Origin: Pedobacter faecalis | GTDB taxonomy: Bacteria; Bacteroidota; Bacteroidia; Sphingobacteriales; Sphingobacteriaceae | NCBI RefSeq assembly: GCF_030182585.1 | Contig: NZ_JARXOW010000001.1 | Coordinates: 2,294,001-2,358,000 of the forward strand | Length of the DNA stretch: 64,000 bases | Direction of reading: 5' to 3' | Shown here: piece after piece, positions 32,247-41,631 of the stretch | Layout: every line of letters starts with the position of its first letter | Position numbering within the stretch: position 1 is the first letter of the stretch | The notes under the pieces: generated by a model | What the model saw: the letters and a program-made list of their open reading frames with translations, nothing else | Databases searched by the model: none | Told to the model about the DNA's origin: nothing | Position numbers and translations under genes: made by a program

Positions 32247-35057
32247 TTAATGCGCTAAAAGCCAGTTTTCACCTTCCCCGATCTCTACTTCAATAGGAAC
32301 AGTCGTCTTAATGGCTGTTTTCATTCGATGGGTGATGATCTCTTTCATAACCGCAACCTCAGAACGCAGGACGTCGAACACCAATTCGTCATGTACCTGC
32401 ATGGTCATTTTTGACTGCAAACCTTGAGAAGCCATGTCGCGGTGGATATTGATCATCGCCACTTTAATCATGTCGGCAGCCGAACCTTGTATCGGCGCAT
32501 TGATCGCATTTCGTTCCGCATAACCACGAACCGTCTGGTTGGCGGAGTTAATGTCCCGCAGATAACGCCTGCGGCCCAGAATGGTTTCCACATAACCGTT
32601 CTCGCGGGCGAAGTTCATGGTGTCTGACATATATTTCTTAATGCCGGGGTATTGTTCGAAGTATTGTGCGATAATTTCCGCCGCTTCCTTCCTTGGAATA
32701 CCGAGATTCTGTGAAAGACCAAAGGCCGACTGTCCGTAGATAATGCCAAAGTTGACCGCCTTAGCGTTTCTCCTTTGCGTTGCGTCTACCGCAGCAATAT
32801 CAACACCATACACCCGTGCTGCCGTTGCCGTATGGATGTCGATTCCTTTGTTGAATGCGTCCAGCATGTTCTCCTCCTTACTGATATCCGCAATAATGCG
32901 CAGTTCAATCTGTGAGTAATCCGCAGAAAGCAGAATATGGTCCGCATCACGTGCAATAAAAGCGCGACGGACTTCCCGGCCCCGCTCCGTGCGGATGGGA
33001 ATATTCTGGAGGTTGGGATTATTCGAACTAAGACGTCCGGTGGCTGCCACCGCCTGGTTAAAACTTGTATGCACGCGGCCCGTTTTAGGATTTACCATCA
33101 GCGGCAGGGCATCCACGTAGGTCGACTTCAGCTTTTGAAGCTGCCTGAACTCCAAAATATCCTGTACAATATCGCTCTTGGTGGCCAGTGCCAGCAGTAC
33201 GTCTTCTCCGGTCTGGTACTGACCCGTTTTTGTCTTCTTCGCTTTAGGGTCGAGCTGCAGCTTATCAAACAGTACCTCGCCTAATTGTTTCGGTGATGCA
33301 ATATTGAAGCACACGCCGCACTTGTCGTGCACATTCTGCTCATACTTTCTGATCTCCAGTTCCAGTTCCTTTGAGTAGTTCACAAGCGTATCCATATCAA
33401 TGCGTACGCCTTCTTTCTCCATATCGGCCAGCACATAGATCAGTGGGTTTTCTACTTCTACAGCAAGCCGTTCCGCATTGAGCTCTTTAAGCATTGGCTT
33501 AAAAACATTGGCGAGCTGTAAGGTGACATCTGCATCTTCGGCAGCGTAATCTACCACTTTGTCGACAGGTACATCACGCATCGTACCCTGATTTTTCCCT
33601 TTTGCGCCAATGAGCGAGGTGATGGATATCGGTGAATAACCGAGATAGTTCTCCGACAATACATCCATGCTATGGCGCGTATCCGGATCTATAAGATAGT
33701 GCGCAAGCATCGTGTCAAACAACTCGCCCCTCACATGAACGCCATACCACTTAAGCACAAGCATATCATATTTAATGTTCTGCCCTATCTTTGCTATGCG
33801 CTCATTCTCCCACACGGGCTTGAACTCCTCAATAATCAGCATAGCCTCATCCCGATCCGCCGAAAGCGGAACGTAATAGCCTTCGCCAGGAACAATACAA
33901 AACGAAATACCTACCAGATCGGCGGCATTGGCATCCGTACCCGTGGTTTCTGTATCAAACGAAATGCTTTCCTGGGCGAGCAGCAATCCGATCAGTTCCT
34001 TGCGTAATGCCGGGGTGTCGACCAGTTTATAATGGTGCGGTGTGTTTTCAATGGTTTTCGCAGCAGGCTGCTCAAACATAGCGGGCGGCACCACGAAGGT
34101 GGTCGACTGGCTGCCAGCTTCTGTTGCTGCATGGCCAAACAGGTCTGTCTGCTGTCCAGCGCTGCCTTTGGCTTCATTTACGTTGAAGCCCTCACCAAAT
34201 ACCCGCTTGCCGATGGTACGGAACTCAAGCTCGGCAAATAGCGGCTCCAGCAATTCGCGACTGGGTGGTTCCAGCTCAAGTGCCTTTTCGTCGAACTCGA
34301 CGGGCACGTCGAGCAGTATCGTGGCCAGCTTTTTTGAAATGATTCCCTGCTGCGCATACATCTCCACGTTCTCCCGCTGTTTACCCTTCAATTCATGCGC
34401 GTTGGCGATGATGTTCTCTACTGAACCATATTGTTTGATCAGTAACTTCGCAGTCTTCTCGCCAATCCCGGGTATTCCCGGAATATTGTCGACCGCGTCA
34501 CCCCATAGGCCCAGAATATCGATAACCTGCTCTACACGTTCTACTTCCCATTTCGCAAGTATTTCCTTCACACCAAGCACCTCCATATCGTTACCCATAC
34601 GGGCGGGCTTATAAATGAATATGTTATCGGAAACAAGCTGTCCGAAATCCTTGTCCGGCGTCATGCAGAACACCTGAAATCCTGCACGCTCAGCCTCCTT
34701 AGCTAGTGTGCCAATGATATCATCAGCCTCATAACCGTCTTTGGTGATCACCGGAATCTTAAATCCCTCTATCAGCTTGAACACATAAGGCAGCGCCCTG
34801 GCCAGATCTTCCGGCATCGCCTCCCTGTGGGCCTTATAACCTACAAACTCCGTGTGTCTGTCGGTCGGCGCATCCGTATCGAACACAACCGCAATATGTG
34901 TAGGCTTTTCTTTTCTAAGTACCTCAAGCAAAGTATTGGCAAAACCCATCACTGCCGATGTGTTAATGCCTGTAGAGGTAAACCTCGGCGTCTTGCTTAA
35001 TGCAAAATGCGCGCGGTAAATCAGTGCCATGCCATCAAGAAGGAAGAGTTTTTTCAT
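32247..35057 (-). CDS. polA: DNA polymerase I
   Basis: A 936-residue repair and Okazaki-fragment-processing polymerase. The N-terminal 5' nuclease domain (residues 1-~290) shows FLLDGMALIYRAHFA and GYEADDIIGTLA. The 3'-5' exonuclease domain is intact, with SFDTETTGTDANAADLVG, NIKYDMLVLK and the YAAEDADVTLQL motif. Polymerase motifs are LLSADYSQIELR (motif A), RRNAKAVNFGIIYG (motif B/O-helix) and MTMQVHDELVFD (motif C). All three activities should therefore be present. It stands alone. Confidence 0.96.
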   Translation of the reverse strand: MKKLFLLDGMALIYRAHFALSKTPRFTSTGINTSAVMGFANTLLEVLRKEKPTHIAVVFDTDAPTDRHTEFVGYKAHREAMPEDLARALPYVFKLIEGFKIPVITKDGYEADDIIGTLAKEAERAGFQVFCMTPDKDFGQLVSDNIFIYKPARMGNDMEVLGVKEILAKWEVERVEQVIDILGLWGDAVDNIPGIPGIGEKTAKLLIKQYGSVENIIANAHELKGKQRENVEMYAQQGIISKKLATILLDVPVEFDEKALELEPPSRELLEPLFAELEFRTIGKRVFGEGFNVNEAKGSAGQQTDLFGHAATEAGSQSTTFVVPPAMFEQPAAKTIENTPHHYKLVDTPALRKELIGLLLAQESISFDTETTGTDANAADLVGISFCIVPGEGYYVPLSADRDEAMLIIEEFKPVWENERIAKIGQNIKYDMLVLKWYGVHVRGELFDTMLAHYLIDPDTRHSMDVLSENYLGYSPISITSLIGAKGKNQGTMRDVPVDKVVDYAAEDADVTLQLANVFKPMLKELNAERLAVEVENPLIYVLADMEKEGVRIDMDTLVNYSKELELEIRKYEQNVHDKCGVCFNIASPKQLGEVLFDKLQLDPKAKKTKTGQYQTGEDVLLALATKSDIVQDILEFRQLQKLKSTYVDALPLMVNPKTGRVHTSFNQAVAATGRLSSNNPNLQNIPIRTERGREVRRAFIARDADHILLSADYSQIELRIIADISKEENMLDAFNKGIDIHTATAARVYGVDIAAVDATQRRNAKAVNFGIIYGQSAFGLSQNLGIPRKEAAEIIAQYFEQYPGIKKYMSDTMNFARENGYVETILGRRRYLRDINSANQTVRGYAERNAINAPIQGSAADMIKVAMINIHRDMASQGLQSKMTMQVHDELVFDVLRSEVAVMKEIITHRMKTAIKTTVPIEVEIGEGENWLLAH

Positions 35058-35134
35058 AGGTAATATCTGAATTTGCCTTTAGGATCGGCATAAAGATAAA
35101 AAATAACTTATATTTAAGCATTTGACGCGAATTT

Positions 35135-35911
35135 ATGAAAACCAAACTAACGCTTATCTTCCTTGCATTGTGTCTAACAGCCAGTGCACAGTTGCCATCA
35201 AAGGCCCTATTAGACATGGTCACACTCACTGGTCTTAAAAATGAAATAAAGCCAGGGTACGGTACAACCTTACAAGACCCCATATGCACAGGCGCGTTTC
35301 TGGATATCAGCAATACGACCGCTGTCCGCGAAAAGATGTTCAGACTAATGAACAGTTATCGCTGGGCTGACGGCAGTAAACTGAATTTTTCGAAGCGGGT
35401 AAGCTATACAAAGCCGGATGGCTCGGGAATAACGGACTGTTACATGATTCCAAAACCAGGAACTTCAGATACCCTTCGGCTCTACGTAGATCCTTACAAA
35501 AACACAGATATCCATTTCATACCTGAAGGCCTCGCCATGCTGTCGCTCGCCACAATTGGCAAAGAAATCTCGCCGTACGTTGAGGAGATCAAAGCAATTG
35601 AAGCGGCGAGCGATGCCTTCATCCTAAAGGAGGCCTCTGGAAAAATATTGCAATACATCAGCAACACCTTCGCTCTGGCTGGCTTTCTGGACCGGGATGC
35701 TCTGCAGATTATAGCGGACGACAAGCAGGCCAATGCCGAACTGAAAGGATTTCTTGTACGCGCATACATTCTGAACAAATTTTACGCCTACGCGCATAAC
35801 CTACCCGAGCCACAGAAATATGCTTTCGAGAAAATGAAGGAAAACTTTGCGGAAATTACGAAAGCACATCCTGATCTTACAACCGGTAATCTTAGTGCTG
35901 CTTTGAGATAG
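35135..35911 (+). CDS. Exported protein of unknown function
   Basis: A 258-residue protein with a clear signal peptide (ending ...LTASAQ). Nothing in it matches a family I recognise. The mature part is mixed alpha/beta, with a helical C-terminal half (about 130-258), a single Cys pair candidate (PICTG and TDCYM), and no membrane segment. It is divergent from polA and 43 bp upstream of another small exported protein of unknown function. Confidence 0.65.
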   Translation: MKTKLTLIFLALCLTASAQLPSKALLDMVTLTGLKNEIKPGYGTTLQDPICTGAFLDISNTTAVREKMFRLMNSYRWADGSKLNFSKRVSYTKPDGSGITDCYMIPKPGTSDTLRLYVDPYKNTDIHFIPEGLAMLSLATIGKEISPYVEEIKAIEAASDAFILKEASGKILQYISNTFALAGFLDRDALQIIADDKQANAELKGFLVRAYILNKFYAYAHNLPEPQKYAFEKMKENFAEITKAHPDLTTGNLSAALR

Positions 35912-35954
35912 ACAGTTTGAACAACATTGTCTATCTTGGGCCGTTTAATGTCAT

Positions 35955-36644
35955 ATGAAACACCGGTATCTAATCCTTTTCTTGGCACTTCTATCTTCTC
36001 TTGCATTAAGAGCTCAGGACGTTGTCCTCATCTCCGAGGGCAACTATGTACGGGGAACCATTCAGGGCACAAACTATGCTTCTGTTATTTTGAAAACAGA
36101 GGACGGTAAAGTAAGCCAGTATGAGGCCACCAAGATCAAAGAATTTATCTGGAATGGGCAAACCTACGTAAGTAAGCCGATCATCATTAAAAAGAAGATG
36201 GAGCATCGCTTTTTCAGGCTTCTGGAATATGGGGCGGCCAATCTGTATGCCATTGGAGGTACGGACGCCGGCATCGATGAGCCGCAACCGAAAGCGGCCC
36301 CCAGAGTGCGTCCCTCAATCGCCATTGGAGGCGGAAGCGGCGGCGTGGGCGGTCTGGGCGGCGGCGTGGGCATCAGCATTGGTGGCGGTCGCAGGTCTGA
36401 GCCCGGAAAACCGAAACAGAAAACGCCGGAATCCTATTTTATTGAAAAGCCGGGAACCGGGCCTATGATTGAAATCCCGGTAGAAGGCGGCAACTCGGAA
36501 AGCAAGAACCAGCACATTAAAAATGCGCTGCTGCAAAAACTAACGAACGACGAGGACCTAGCAGAGCGGATTAAAGCAACGGAAAATTTTGATGCCAAAC
36601 TGATCCGGGCATTTGTTGCTGCCTACAACGATATGAAAAAATAG
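35955..36644 (+). CDS. Exported glycine-rich protein of unknown function
   Basis: A 229-residue protein with a signal peptide (ending ...ALRAQ). Residues 20-75 form a small beta-rich unit (SEGNYVRGTIQGTN..., KTEDGKVSQYEA), similar in style to Bacteroidota modules that begin secreted proteins. Residues about 115-150 are a Gly/Ser/Ile repeat (GGGSGGVGGLGGGVG type), then a helical C-terminus. Function unknown. It ends 1 bp before the convergent tag gene. Confidence 0.7.
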   Translation: MKHRYLILFLALLSSLALRAQDVVLISEGNYVRGTIQGTNYASVILKTEDGKVSQYEATKIKEFIWNGQTYVSKPIIIKKKMEHRFFRLLEYGAANLYAIGGTDAGIDEPQPKAAPRVRPSIAIGGGSGGVGGLGGGVGISIGGGRRSEPGKPKQKTPESYFIEKPGTGPMIEIPVEGGNSESKNQHIKNALLQKLTNDEDLAERIKATENFDAKLIRAFVAAYNDMKK

Positions 36645-36645
36645 G

Positions 36646-37206
36646 CTACCTGCTGATACAATCTACCCGGTGATCGTTCACCATTCCGGTGGCCTGCATA
36701 TGGGCGTAACATATCGTTGTACCGAAAAATTTAAAGCCCCGCTTTTTCATGTCTTTGGCAATCGCATCGGAAATAGTGGTCCTGGCCGGAACATCCTTCA
36801 TACCTTTTACCTCATTCAACAATGGCTTTTTGCCCGGCAGAAAGCCCCAGATATAGTCCGAAAAGGAGCCGAACTCTTTTTGTATTTCAATGAACAGCCT
36901 GGCATTGGTGATGGCGCCATTCACCTTGAGGCGGTTTCTGATAATTCCGGGGTCGTTCATCAAGCGCTCAACGTCCGTCTCATCAAATGCCGCAACCTTT
37001 TCAACATCAAACCCCGCAAATGCCTTCCGATAGTTTTCCCGGCGCCTCAGGATCGTGATCCAGCTTAGACCTGCCTGTGCGCCTTCCAGGATCAGGAATT
37101 CGAATAAGGTCTTATCATCATAAACGGGCTTACCCCATTCTTCATCATGATACTTCACATAAAGCGGGTCTGTTCCACACCAGTCGCACCGGATAATCTC
37201 TGCCAT
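36646..37206 (-). CDS. tag: DNA-3-methyladenine glycosylase I
   Basis: This base-excision enzyme removes 3-methyladenine from alkylated DNA. I chose ATG 37206 (MAEIIRCDWCG), since the family begins this way; an upstream extension is also open. The zinc site is visible: Cys in RCDWCG, His in VKYHDEEWG, and the C-terminal CYAHMQATGMVNDH. Length 186 is typical. It lies 17 bp after the alkyltransferase-like gene, so two alkylation-damage functions are co-transcribed. Confidence 0.94.
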   Translation of the reverse strand: MAEIIRCDWCGTDPLYVKYHDEEWGKPVYDDKTLFEFLILEGAQAGLSWITILRRRENYRKAFAGFDVEKVAAFDETDVERLMNDPGIIRNRLKVNGAITNARLFIEIQKEFGSFSDYIWGFLPGKKPLLNEVKGMKDVPARTTISDAIAKDMKKRGFKFFGTTICYAHMQATGMVNDHRVDCISR

Positions 37207-37223
37207 ATTTGATTGTTTTGCTT

Positions 37224-37568
37224 TTAACCATTTAACTCTATAAGCGGATCCCAAAACACCGCTTTAAAGTTCTGCACCTTATTGTTCTTCACCACAATTC
37301 CTTCTGCTTCGAGAAGCTCCTGCATCCGTTCCGGTGTTTCGAAATGAAATTTGCCGGTTAGCAGGCCACTGCTATTAACCACACGCTGCGCGGGAACCGG
37401 AGGATGCGCTTTTCCTGCATGTGCCATGGCATAACCGACCATTCTAGCAGAACCTCCAGCGCCTAGACTTTTTGCTATGGCCCCATACGAGGTGACCCGC
37501 CCTTCGGGCACCAGCCTCACCAGCTCAAACACCTGATCATAAAAGCTTTGCTCCATCCGCATAGCCAT
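37224..37568 (-). CDS. Alkyltransferase-like (ATL) protein, MGMT fold without active-site Cys
   Basis: A 114-residue protein with the DNA-binding half of O6-methylguanine-DNA methyltransferase. It starts in the FYDQVFELVRLVPEGRVTSYG region and has ARMVGYAMA. The active-site PCHRV of true alkyltransferases reads PAQRV, so the acceptor Cys is Ala and the usual His is Gln. ATL proteins bind alkylated guanine and flag it for nucleotide excision repair rather than repairing it themselves. It lies between trmB and tag. Confidence 0.88.
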   Translation of the reverse strand: MAMRMEQSFYDQVFELVRLVPEGRVTSYGAIAKSLGAGGSARMVGYAMAHAGKAHPPVPAQRVVNSSGLLTGKFHFETPERMQELLEAEGIVVKNNKVQNFKAVFWDPLIELNG

Positions 37569-37574
37569 CCACTT

Positions 37575-38225
37575 TTACTCGAAAGAGAACTGTATGTAAT
37601 TGATATTTTTATCGTGTTTCAAATAAATACGCTCGTAATGCGTCTTAATGCGCAGCACCTCATTGTCAAATTCCGACTGATACAGGTGATCGGTCTGCTT
37701 ATGGCAAACCAGCCCGAGTTCGGCGACCTTCTCAGCGGTATAGGCGTATAAGCCGTCATTGTCTGTCTTCAGGTTGATCTTGCCGCCCTTTTTCAGGAAG
37801 GTACGATACTTGTCGAGAAAGCCGGGAAAGGTAAGCCGCTTACGCTCGCGGCTCAACTGCGGCTGCGGATCGGGGAAGGTGATCCAGATCTCATCCACCT
37901 CTGCTTCTCCAAAATAATCCATGATGTCTTCGATCTGGATTCTTAAAAAAGCCAGATTAGCGATATTCTCATCAATGCCCGTCCGCGCACCACGCCATAT
38001 CCTGTTTCCTTTGAGGTCTACCCCTATAAAATTCTTTTTTGGAAACAGTTTGGCGAGACCCACAGAGTACTCTCCCTTGCCGCAGGCGAGCTCCAGCACA
38101 ACCGGATTGTTATTCTTGAAATGTTCAGCTGCCCACCTGCCCTTTAACGGCTTTCCGGCGTCGAGCTGGTATACGTTGGCGAAAGTATCGATCTCCGCGA
38201 ACTTCCTTAATTTATCTTTACCCAA
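37575..38225 (-). CDS. trmB: tRNA (guanine-N7-)-methyltransferase
   Basis: This enzyme forms m7G46 in tRNA. The 216 residues have the SAM motif VLELACGKGEYSVGLA, the FIGVDLKGNRIWRGA segment and the DEIWITFPDPQPQ motif typical of TrmB. It is the first gene of trmB-atl-tag. Confidence 0.94.
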   Translation of the reverse strand: MGKDKLRKFAEIDTFANVYQLDAGKPLKGRWAAEHFKNNNPVVLELACGKGEYSVGLAKLFPKKNFIGVDLKGNRIWRGARTGIDENIANLAFLRIQIEDIMDYFGEAEVDEIWITFPDPQPQLSRERKRLTFPGFLDKYRTFLKKGGKINLKTDNDGLYAYTAEKVAELGLVCHKQTDHLYQSEFDNEVLRIKTHYERIYLKHDKNINYIQFSFE

Positions 38226-38245
38226 TGCAATAGTATATTGTCATA

Positions 38246-38253
38246 CAAAAATA
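38246..38253 (-). promoter_or_regulatory. -7 box TATTTTTG for trmB
   Basis: On the minus strand TATTTTTG fits TAnnTTTG, 20 nt upstream of the trmB start. No clear -33 element. Confidence 0.45.
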
Positions 38254-38307
38254 TACAAACTTTAGATTCTTTGCCGCTTGCCCCAGCACTTATCCGCCGC
38301 CATTTTG

Positions 38308-38315
38308 TATTTTTG
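38308..38315 (+). promoter_or_regulatory. -7 box TATTTTTG for the GDP-fucose synthase gene
   Basis: TATTTTTG fits TAnnTTTG; a start near 38321 precedes the GTG start codon at 38339 by about 18 nt. Confidence 0.5.
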
Positions 38316-38338
38316 CACCAGCATCATAGCATTTAATC

Positions 38339-39268
38339 GTGGAAAAAAACGCAAAAGTATATATCGCCGGCCACCGGGGGATGGTGGGTTCGGCCATTTA
38401 CCGCAAGCTGGTCAAGGAAGGTTTCAGCAATATCGTCACCCGCACATCTGCGGAACTGGACTTGAGAGATCAGCAGGCTGTTGCCAGTTTCTTTGAAACT
38501 GAGCGGCCCGAATATGTGTTTCTTGCCGCTGCTAAGGTTGGCGGTATCGTAGCTAATAATACATATCGTGCCGATTTCCTTTATGAAAACCTGGCCATAC
38601 AGAACAACGTGATTCACCAGTCGTATCTGAACGGGGTCAAAAAGCTGATGTTTCTGGGTTCAAGCTGTATTTATCCCAAACTAGCCCCTCAGCCTTTGAA
38701 GGAAGAGTATTTGCTTACTGGGCCGCTGGAGGAAACCAATGAGCCTTATGCTATCGCGAAGATTGCAGGCATCAAGATGGCCGATGCCTATCGCGACCAG
38801 TATGGCTGCAACTTCATTTCGGTGATGCCAACAAACCTCTATGGATATAATGATAACTATCACCCGCAGAACTCGCATGTGTTGCCTGCCTTGATCCGTC
38901 GTTTTCACGAAGCTAAAGTGAATAACAGTCCCGAGGTTGTTATCTGGGGTTCGGGCTCACCCATGCGGGAGTTCCTCTTTGCTGATGACCTGGCCGAGGC
39001 CTGCTATTTCCTGATGGAAAGCTATAACGAATCCGGACTGGTAAATATCGGCACAGGCGAAGACCTGAGCATCAAAGACCTGGCCGGCCTCATCAAAAAG
39101 GTGGTCGGCTATGAAGGTGAACTAAGATTCGACAGCTCTAAACCCGATGGCACGCCGCGCAAACTGATGGATGTGTCTAAGCTGCACGCCCAGGGCTGGA
39201 AGCATAAAATCGAACTTGAAGAAGGCATAGCGCTGGCGTATCAGGATTTTCTCAAAAAGCATAGTTAA
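38339..39268 (+). CDS. fcl: GDP-L-fucose synthase
   Basis: This epimerase/reductase converts GDP-4-keto-6-deoxy-mannose to GDP-L-fucose for surface glycans. The 309 residues begin with [16 protein letters not shown] (NADP-binding), with [15 protein letters not shown], and the YAIAKIAG catalytic YxxxK of extended short-chain dehydrogenases. The start is GTG; no better ATG lies upstream. The partner gmd gene is not adjacent, so context does not add to the call. Confidence 0.93.
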   Translation: MEKNAKVYIAGHRGMVGSAIYRKLVKEGFSNIVTRTSAELDLRDQQAVASFFETERPEYVFLAAAKVGGIVANNTYRADFLYENLAIQNNVIHQSYLNGVKKLMFLGSSCIYPKLAPQPLKEEYLLTGPLEETNEPYAIAKIAGIKMADAYRDQYGCNFISVMPTNLYGYNDNYHPQNSHVLPALIRRFHEAKVNNSPEVVIWGSGSPMREFLFADDLAEACYFLMESYNESGLVNIGTGEDLSIKDLAGLIKKVVGYEGELRFDSSKPDGTPRKLMDVSKLHAQGWKHKIELEEGIALAYQDFLKKHS

Positions 39269-39274
39269 AAACAA

Positions 39275-39282
39275 TATATTTG
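39275..39282 (+). promoter_or_regulatory. -7 box TATATTTG for oxyR
   Basis: TATATTTG fits TAnnTTTG immediately after the fcl stop; start near 39288, 20 nt before ATG 39308. Confidence 0.55.
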
Positions 39283-39307
39283 CTAGAGACCAATCAGCTT
39301 TAGCTAT

Positions 39308-40240
39308 ATGACCTTAGTTCAGCTCGAATATATTGTGGCGGTTGATACCTACAGAAGTTTTGTGGGCGCTGCAGAAAAGTGCTTTGTAACACAACCTACG
39401 CTCAGTATGCAAATCCAGAAACTGGAAGAAACACTAGGCGTAAAACTGTTCGACCGCAGCAAACAGCCTATTGTCCCTACCGAAATCGGGGCGCAAATTA
39501 TTGATCAGGCCCGGCTGGTGCTGCATGAAAGCAATAAGATCAAAGAACTGATCAACACCCAGCAAAAAGACATCAGCGGAGAGCTGCGTATAGGGATTAT
39601 TCCGACAATTGCCCCCTACCTTCTGCCAAAGGTTATTGCGGCCATGATGGAGAAGTACCCCGACCTGCGCCTGCTGATCTGGGAGTACACGACAGAAGAT
39701 ATTATGCATCACCTGAAGACTGGCGTACTTGATTGTGGTATTCTTGCCACGCCCCTTGCCGATCCGGGAATCGAGGAATATCCGCTATACTATGAAGATT
39801 TCGTAAGCTACATTAGCAAGAACAGTCGCCTTTACAAGAAGAAAGCGGTAGAAGCCGAAGACCTGGAGACAGAAAATATCTGGCTGCTTAACGAGGGCCA
39901 CTGCATGCGCTCGCAGGTGCTTAACATCTGCCGGTCCACCAAGCAAAACCGCCTGCAGGGGCTCACTTATAACACCGGCAGCGTGGAGACCCTGATACGC
40001 ATGGTAGACATGAACGATGGCGCCACATTACTGCCCGAACTGGCGCTGGAAGAACTAAGCAACAAACAACTCAGCAAAGTCCGGCATTTCAAATCGCCGC
40101 AACCGGTGCGGGAAGTGAGCCTGGTGACCAATAAGAATTTCATAAAAAAGCGAATGCTGAATGCACTCGCTGAAGAGATCCTGAATGTGGTGCCCAAGAC
40201 CATGAAGCAGAAAAAGAAAAAAGATATTGTGGGCATATAG
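39308..40240 (+). CDS. oxyR: OxyR-type hydrogen peroxide-sensing LysR regulator
   Basis: A LysR-family regulator of 310 residues: N-terminal HTH (VQLEYIVAVDTYRSFVGAAEKCFVTQPTLSMQIQKLEE) and C-terminal sensor domain. The peroxide-sensing pair is intact: GHCMRSQVLNIC gives C199 and C208, the same numbering and C-x8-C spacing as in E. coli OxyR. It should activate catalase/peroxidase genes under oxidative stress. An OmpA lipoprotein and superoxide dismutase lie next to it on the other strand. Confidence 0.93.
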   Translation: MTLVQLEYIVAVDTYRSFVGAAEKCFVTQPTLSMQIQKLEETLGVKLFDRSKQPIVPTEIGAQIIDQARLVLHESNKIKELINTQQKDISGELRIGIIPTIAPYLLPKVIAAMMEKYPDLRLLIWEYTTEDIMHHLKTGVLDCGILATPLADPGIEEYPLYYEDFVSYISKNSRLYKKKAVEAEDLETENIWLLNEGHCMRSQVLNICRSTKQNRLQGLTYNTGSVETLIRMVDMNDGATLLPELALEELSNKQLSKVRHFKSPQPVREVSLVTNKNFIKKRMLNALAEEILNVVPKTMKQKKKKDIVGI

Positions 40241-40247
40241 CCCACAA
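40227..40247. terminator. Hairpin between oxyR and the OmpA gene
   Basis: TTGTGGGC-ATATA-GCCCACAA, an 8-bp perfect stem spanning the oxyR stop codon. Read on the minus strand it is followed by ATATCTTTTTT, fitting termination of the OmpA transcript; on the plus strand the T-run is poor. Confidence 0.6.
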
Positions 40248-40251
40248 ATCC

Positions 40252-40779
40252 TTATTTCTGCACTTCAAATTCCACACGTCTGTTCTTCGCACGTCCTTCT
40301 TCAGTACTGTTTGAAGCAGTCGGCTGTGTAGACCCGTGGGCTTTAATGGTCAGGTTGTTTGCGCTGATGCCGGCATTGATCAGGTATGACTTCACAGAAT
40401 TGGCCCGATCATTTGAAAGCGACATATTGTGTTCTGCAGAACCTTCCACAGACGAATGTCCGTGCAGGATAAACTTTACCGAAGGATCTTTCTTCATCTC
40501 CCTGGCAATTTGATCAAGCGTTTCAAAAGAAGCCGTTTTAAGTACTCCCGAATCGAACTCAAAAAGCACATTTCTAAAATTATAATTTGGCTTTTCCGGT
40601 GCTGGGGCTGGCTTCTCCGGCGCCGGAGGTGCTGGCGGGACCGGTCTTACGGGTTCTGGCTTAGTCTCTGCCACCGGCGGCGTTGGCTTAGCGGCAATCT
40701 TCTTCGTTTTGCAAGCCTGCAGTGAAACAGCCATGAGGCCGATCATCATGAAGGTTAGCGGGTTCTTTAACATTTTCAT
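40252..40779 (-). CDS. OmpA family (Pal-like) lipoprotein
   Basis: A 175-residue lipoprotein: signal peptide with lipobox VSLQAC (Cys at 23), a Pro/Glu/Lys/Ala-rich spacer (about 30-65) that could span the periplasm, and a C-terminal OmpA domain (about 68-175) with FEFDSGVLK, HGHSSVEGSAEHN and RAKNRRVEF, the peptidoglycan-binding motif. Probably anchors the outer membrane to the cell wall, like Pal. Monocistronic. Confidence 0.88.
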   Translation of the reverse strand: MKMLKNPLTFMMIGLMAVSLQACKTKKIAAKPTPPVAETKPEPVRPVPPAPPAPEKPAPAPEKPNYNFRNVLFEFDSGVLKTASFETLDQIAREMKKDPSVKFILHGHSSVEGSAEHNMSLSNDRANSVKSYLINAGISANNLTIKAHGSTQPTASNSTEEGRAKNRRVEFEVQK

Positions 40780-40826
40780 TTGTTTGTGTATTGGTTTATG
40801 CGTGAAAAATACGAAAATTAATAAAA

Positions 40827-40853
40827 AAGAGGATCACCCGAAAGCATCCTCTT
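40827..40853 (-). terminator. Terminator after superoxide dismutase
   Basis: On the minus strand AAGAGGAT and ATCCTCTT form an 8-bp stem with an 11-nt loop, then a T-run; 26 nt beyond the sod stop codon. Confidence 0.85.
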
Positions 40854-40878
40854 CACCATTTTGAAATATAAAGTGCTA

Positions 40879-41484
40879 TTATGCTTTTTTGAAGCGCTCA
40901 GCTACAGCATCCCAGTTTACCACATTCCAGAACGCTGCGATATAATCAGGACGTCTGTTCTGATACTTTAGGTAATAGGCATGCTCCCATACATCCATAC
41001 CCAAAATAGGCGTGCCTTTCACTTCAGCAACATCCATTAGCGGGTTGTCTTGATTTGGTGTAGACGAAACGATCAGCTTTTTATCAGCGCCAACGCTTAA
41101 CCAGGCCCAGCCAGATCCAAAACGGGTAGCGCCTGCTTCGGCAAACTTAGTTTTGAAATCAGCAAACGATCCGAAGGCGGAATTGATCGCCTCAGCAAGT
41201 TCGCCAGTAGGCTCTCCGCCCTTGTTCGGCCCAATAACCTGCCAGAAAAGGGAGTGGTTATAGTGGCCACCGCCGTTATTTCTAACCGCTGCCGGGAACT
41301 TTGAAATATTTTTGATGATCTCTTCGATGCTCTGATTGGCCTCAGGCTTACCTTCTAAAGCTTTATTCAGGTTGGTTACATAAGCCTGGTGGTGCTTGCC
41401 ATGGTGAATTTCCATGGTTTGCTTATCGATATGCGGTTCTAATGCGTCGGTTGCGTATGGTAACGCAGGTAGTTCAAAAGCCAT
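40879..41484 (-). CDS. sodA: Superoxide dismutase (Mn/Fe family, Mn-like residues)
   Basis: This enzyme removes superoxide. The 201 residues contain the metal ligands in [18 protein letters not shown] and [20 protein letters not shown] and [10 protein letters not shown] place Gly and Gln as in manganese enzymes rather than iron ones, although cambialistic use is possible. No signal peptide. It has its own promoter and terminator, near oxyR. Confidence 0.93.
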   Translation of the reverse strand: MAFELPALPYATDALEPHIDKQTMEIHHGKHHQAYVTNLNKALEGKPEANQSIEEIIKNISKFPAAVRNNGGGHYNHSLFWQVIGPNKGGEPTGELAEAINSAFGSFADFKTKFAEAGATRFGSGWAWLSVGADKKLIVSSTPNQDNPLMDVAEVKGTPILGMDVWEHAYYLKYQNRRPDYIAAFWNVVNWDAVAERFKKA

Positions 41485-41584
41485 AATATATGATTTAAGG
41501 TTTAAAATTATATTTCCAATTTCTGCTCAGCACGGCCGGTAAAAATTGTTTGAGAACAAACTTAGGCAATAACGCTAAGCTTAA

Positions 41585-41592
41585 CAAAGATA
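41585..41592 (-). promoter_or_regulatory. -7 box TATCTTTG for superoxide dismutase
   Basis: On the minus strand TATCTTTG fits TAnnTTTG, with a TTG about 23 nt upstream (41616-41618). The leader of about 95 nt contains a small GTTTG-AGAA-CAAAC palindrome. Confidence 0.5.
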
Positions 41593-41631
41593 ACATACCA
41601 AGGTTAAAAATTGTTCAACACTTTGTCAACT

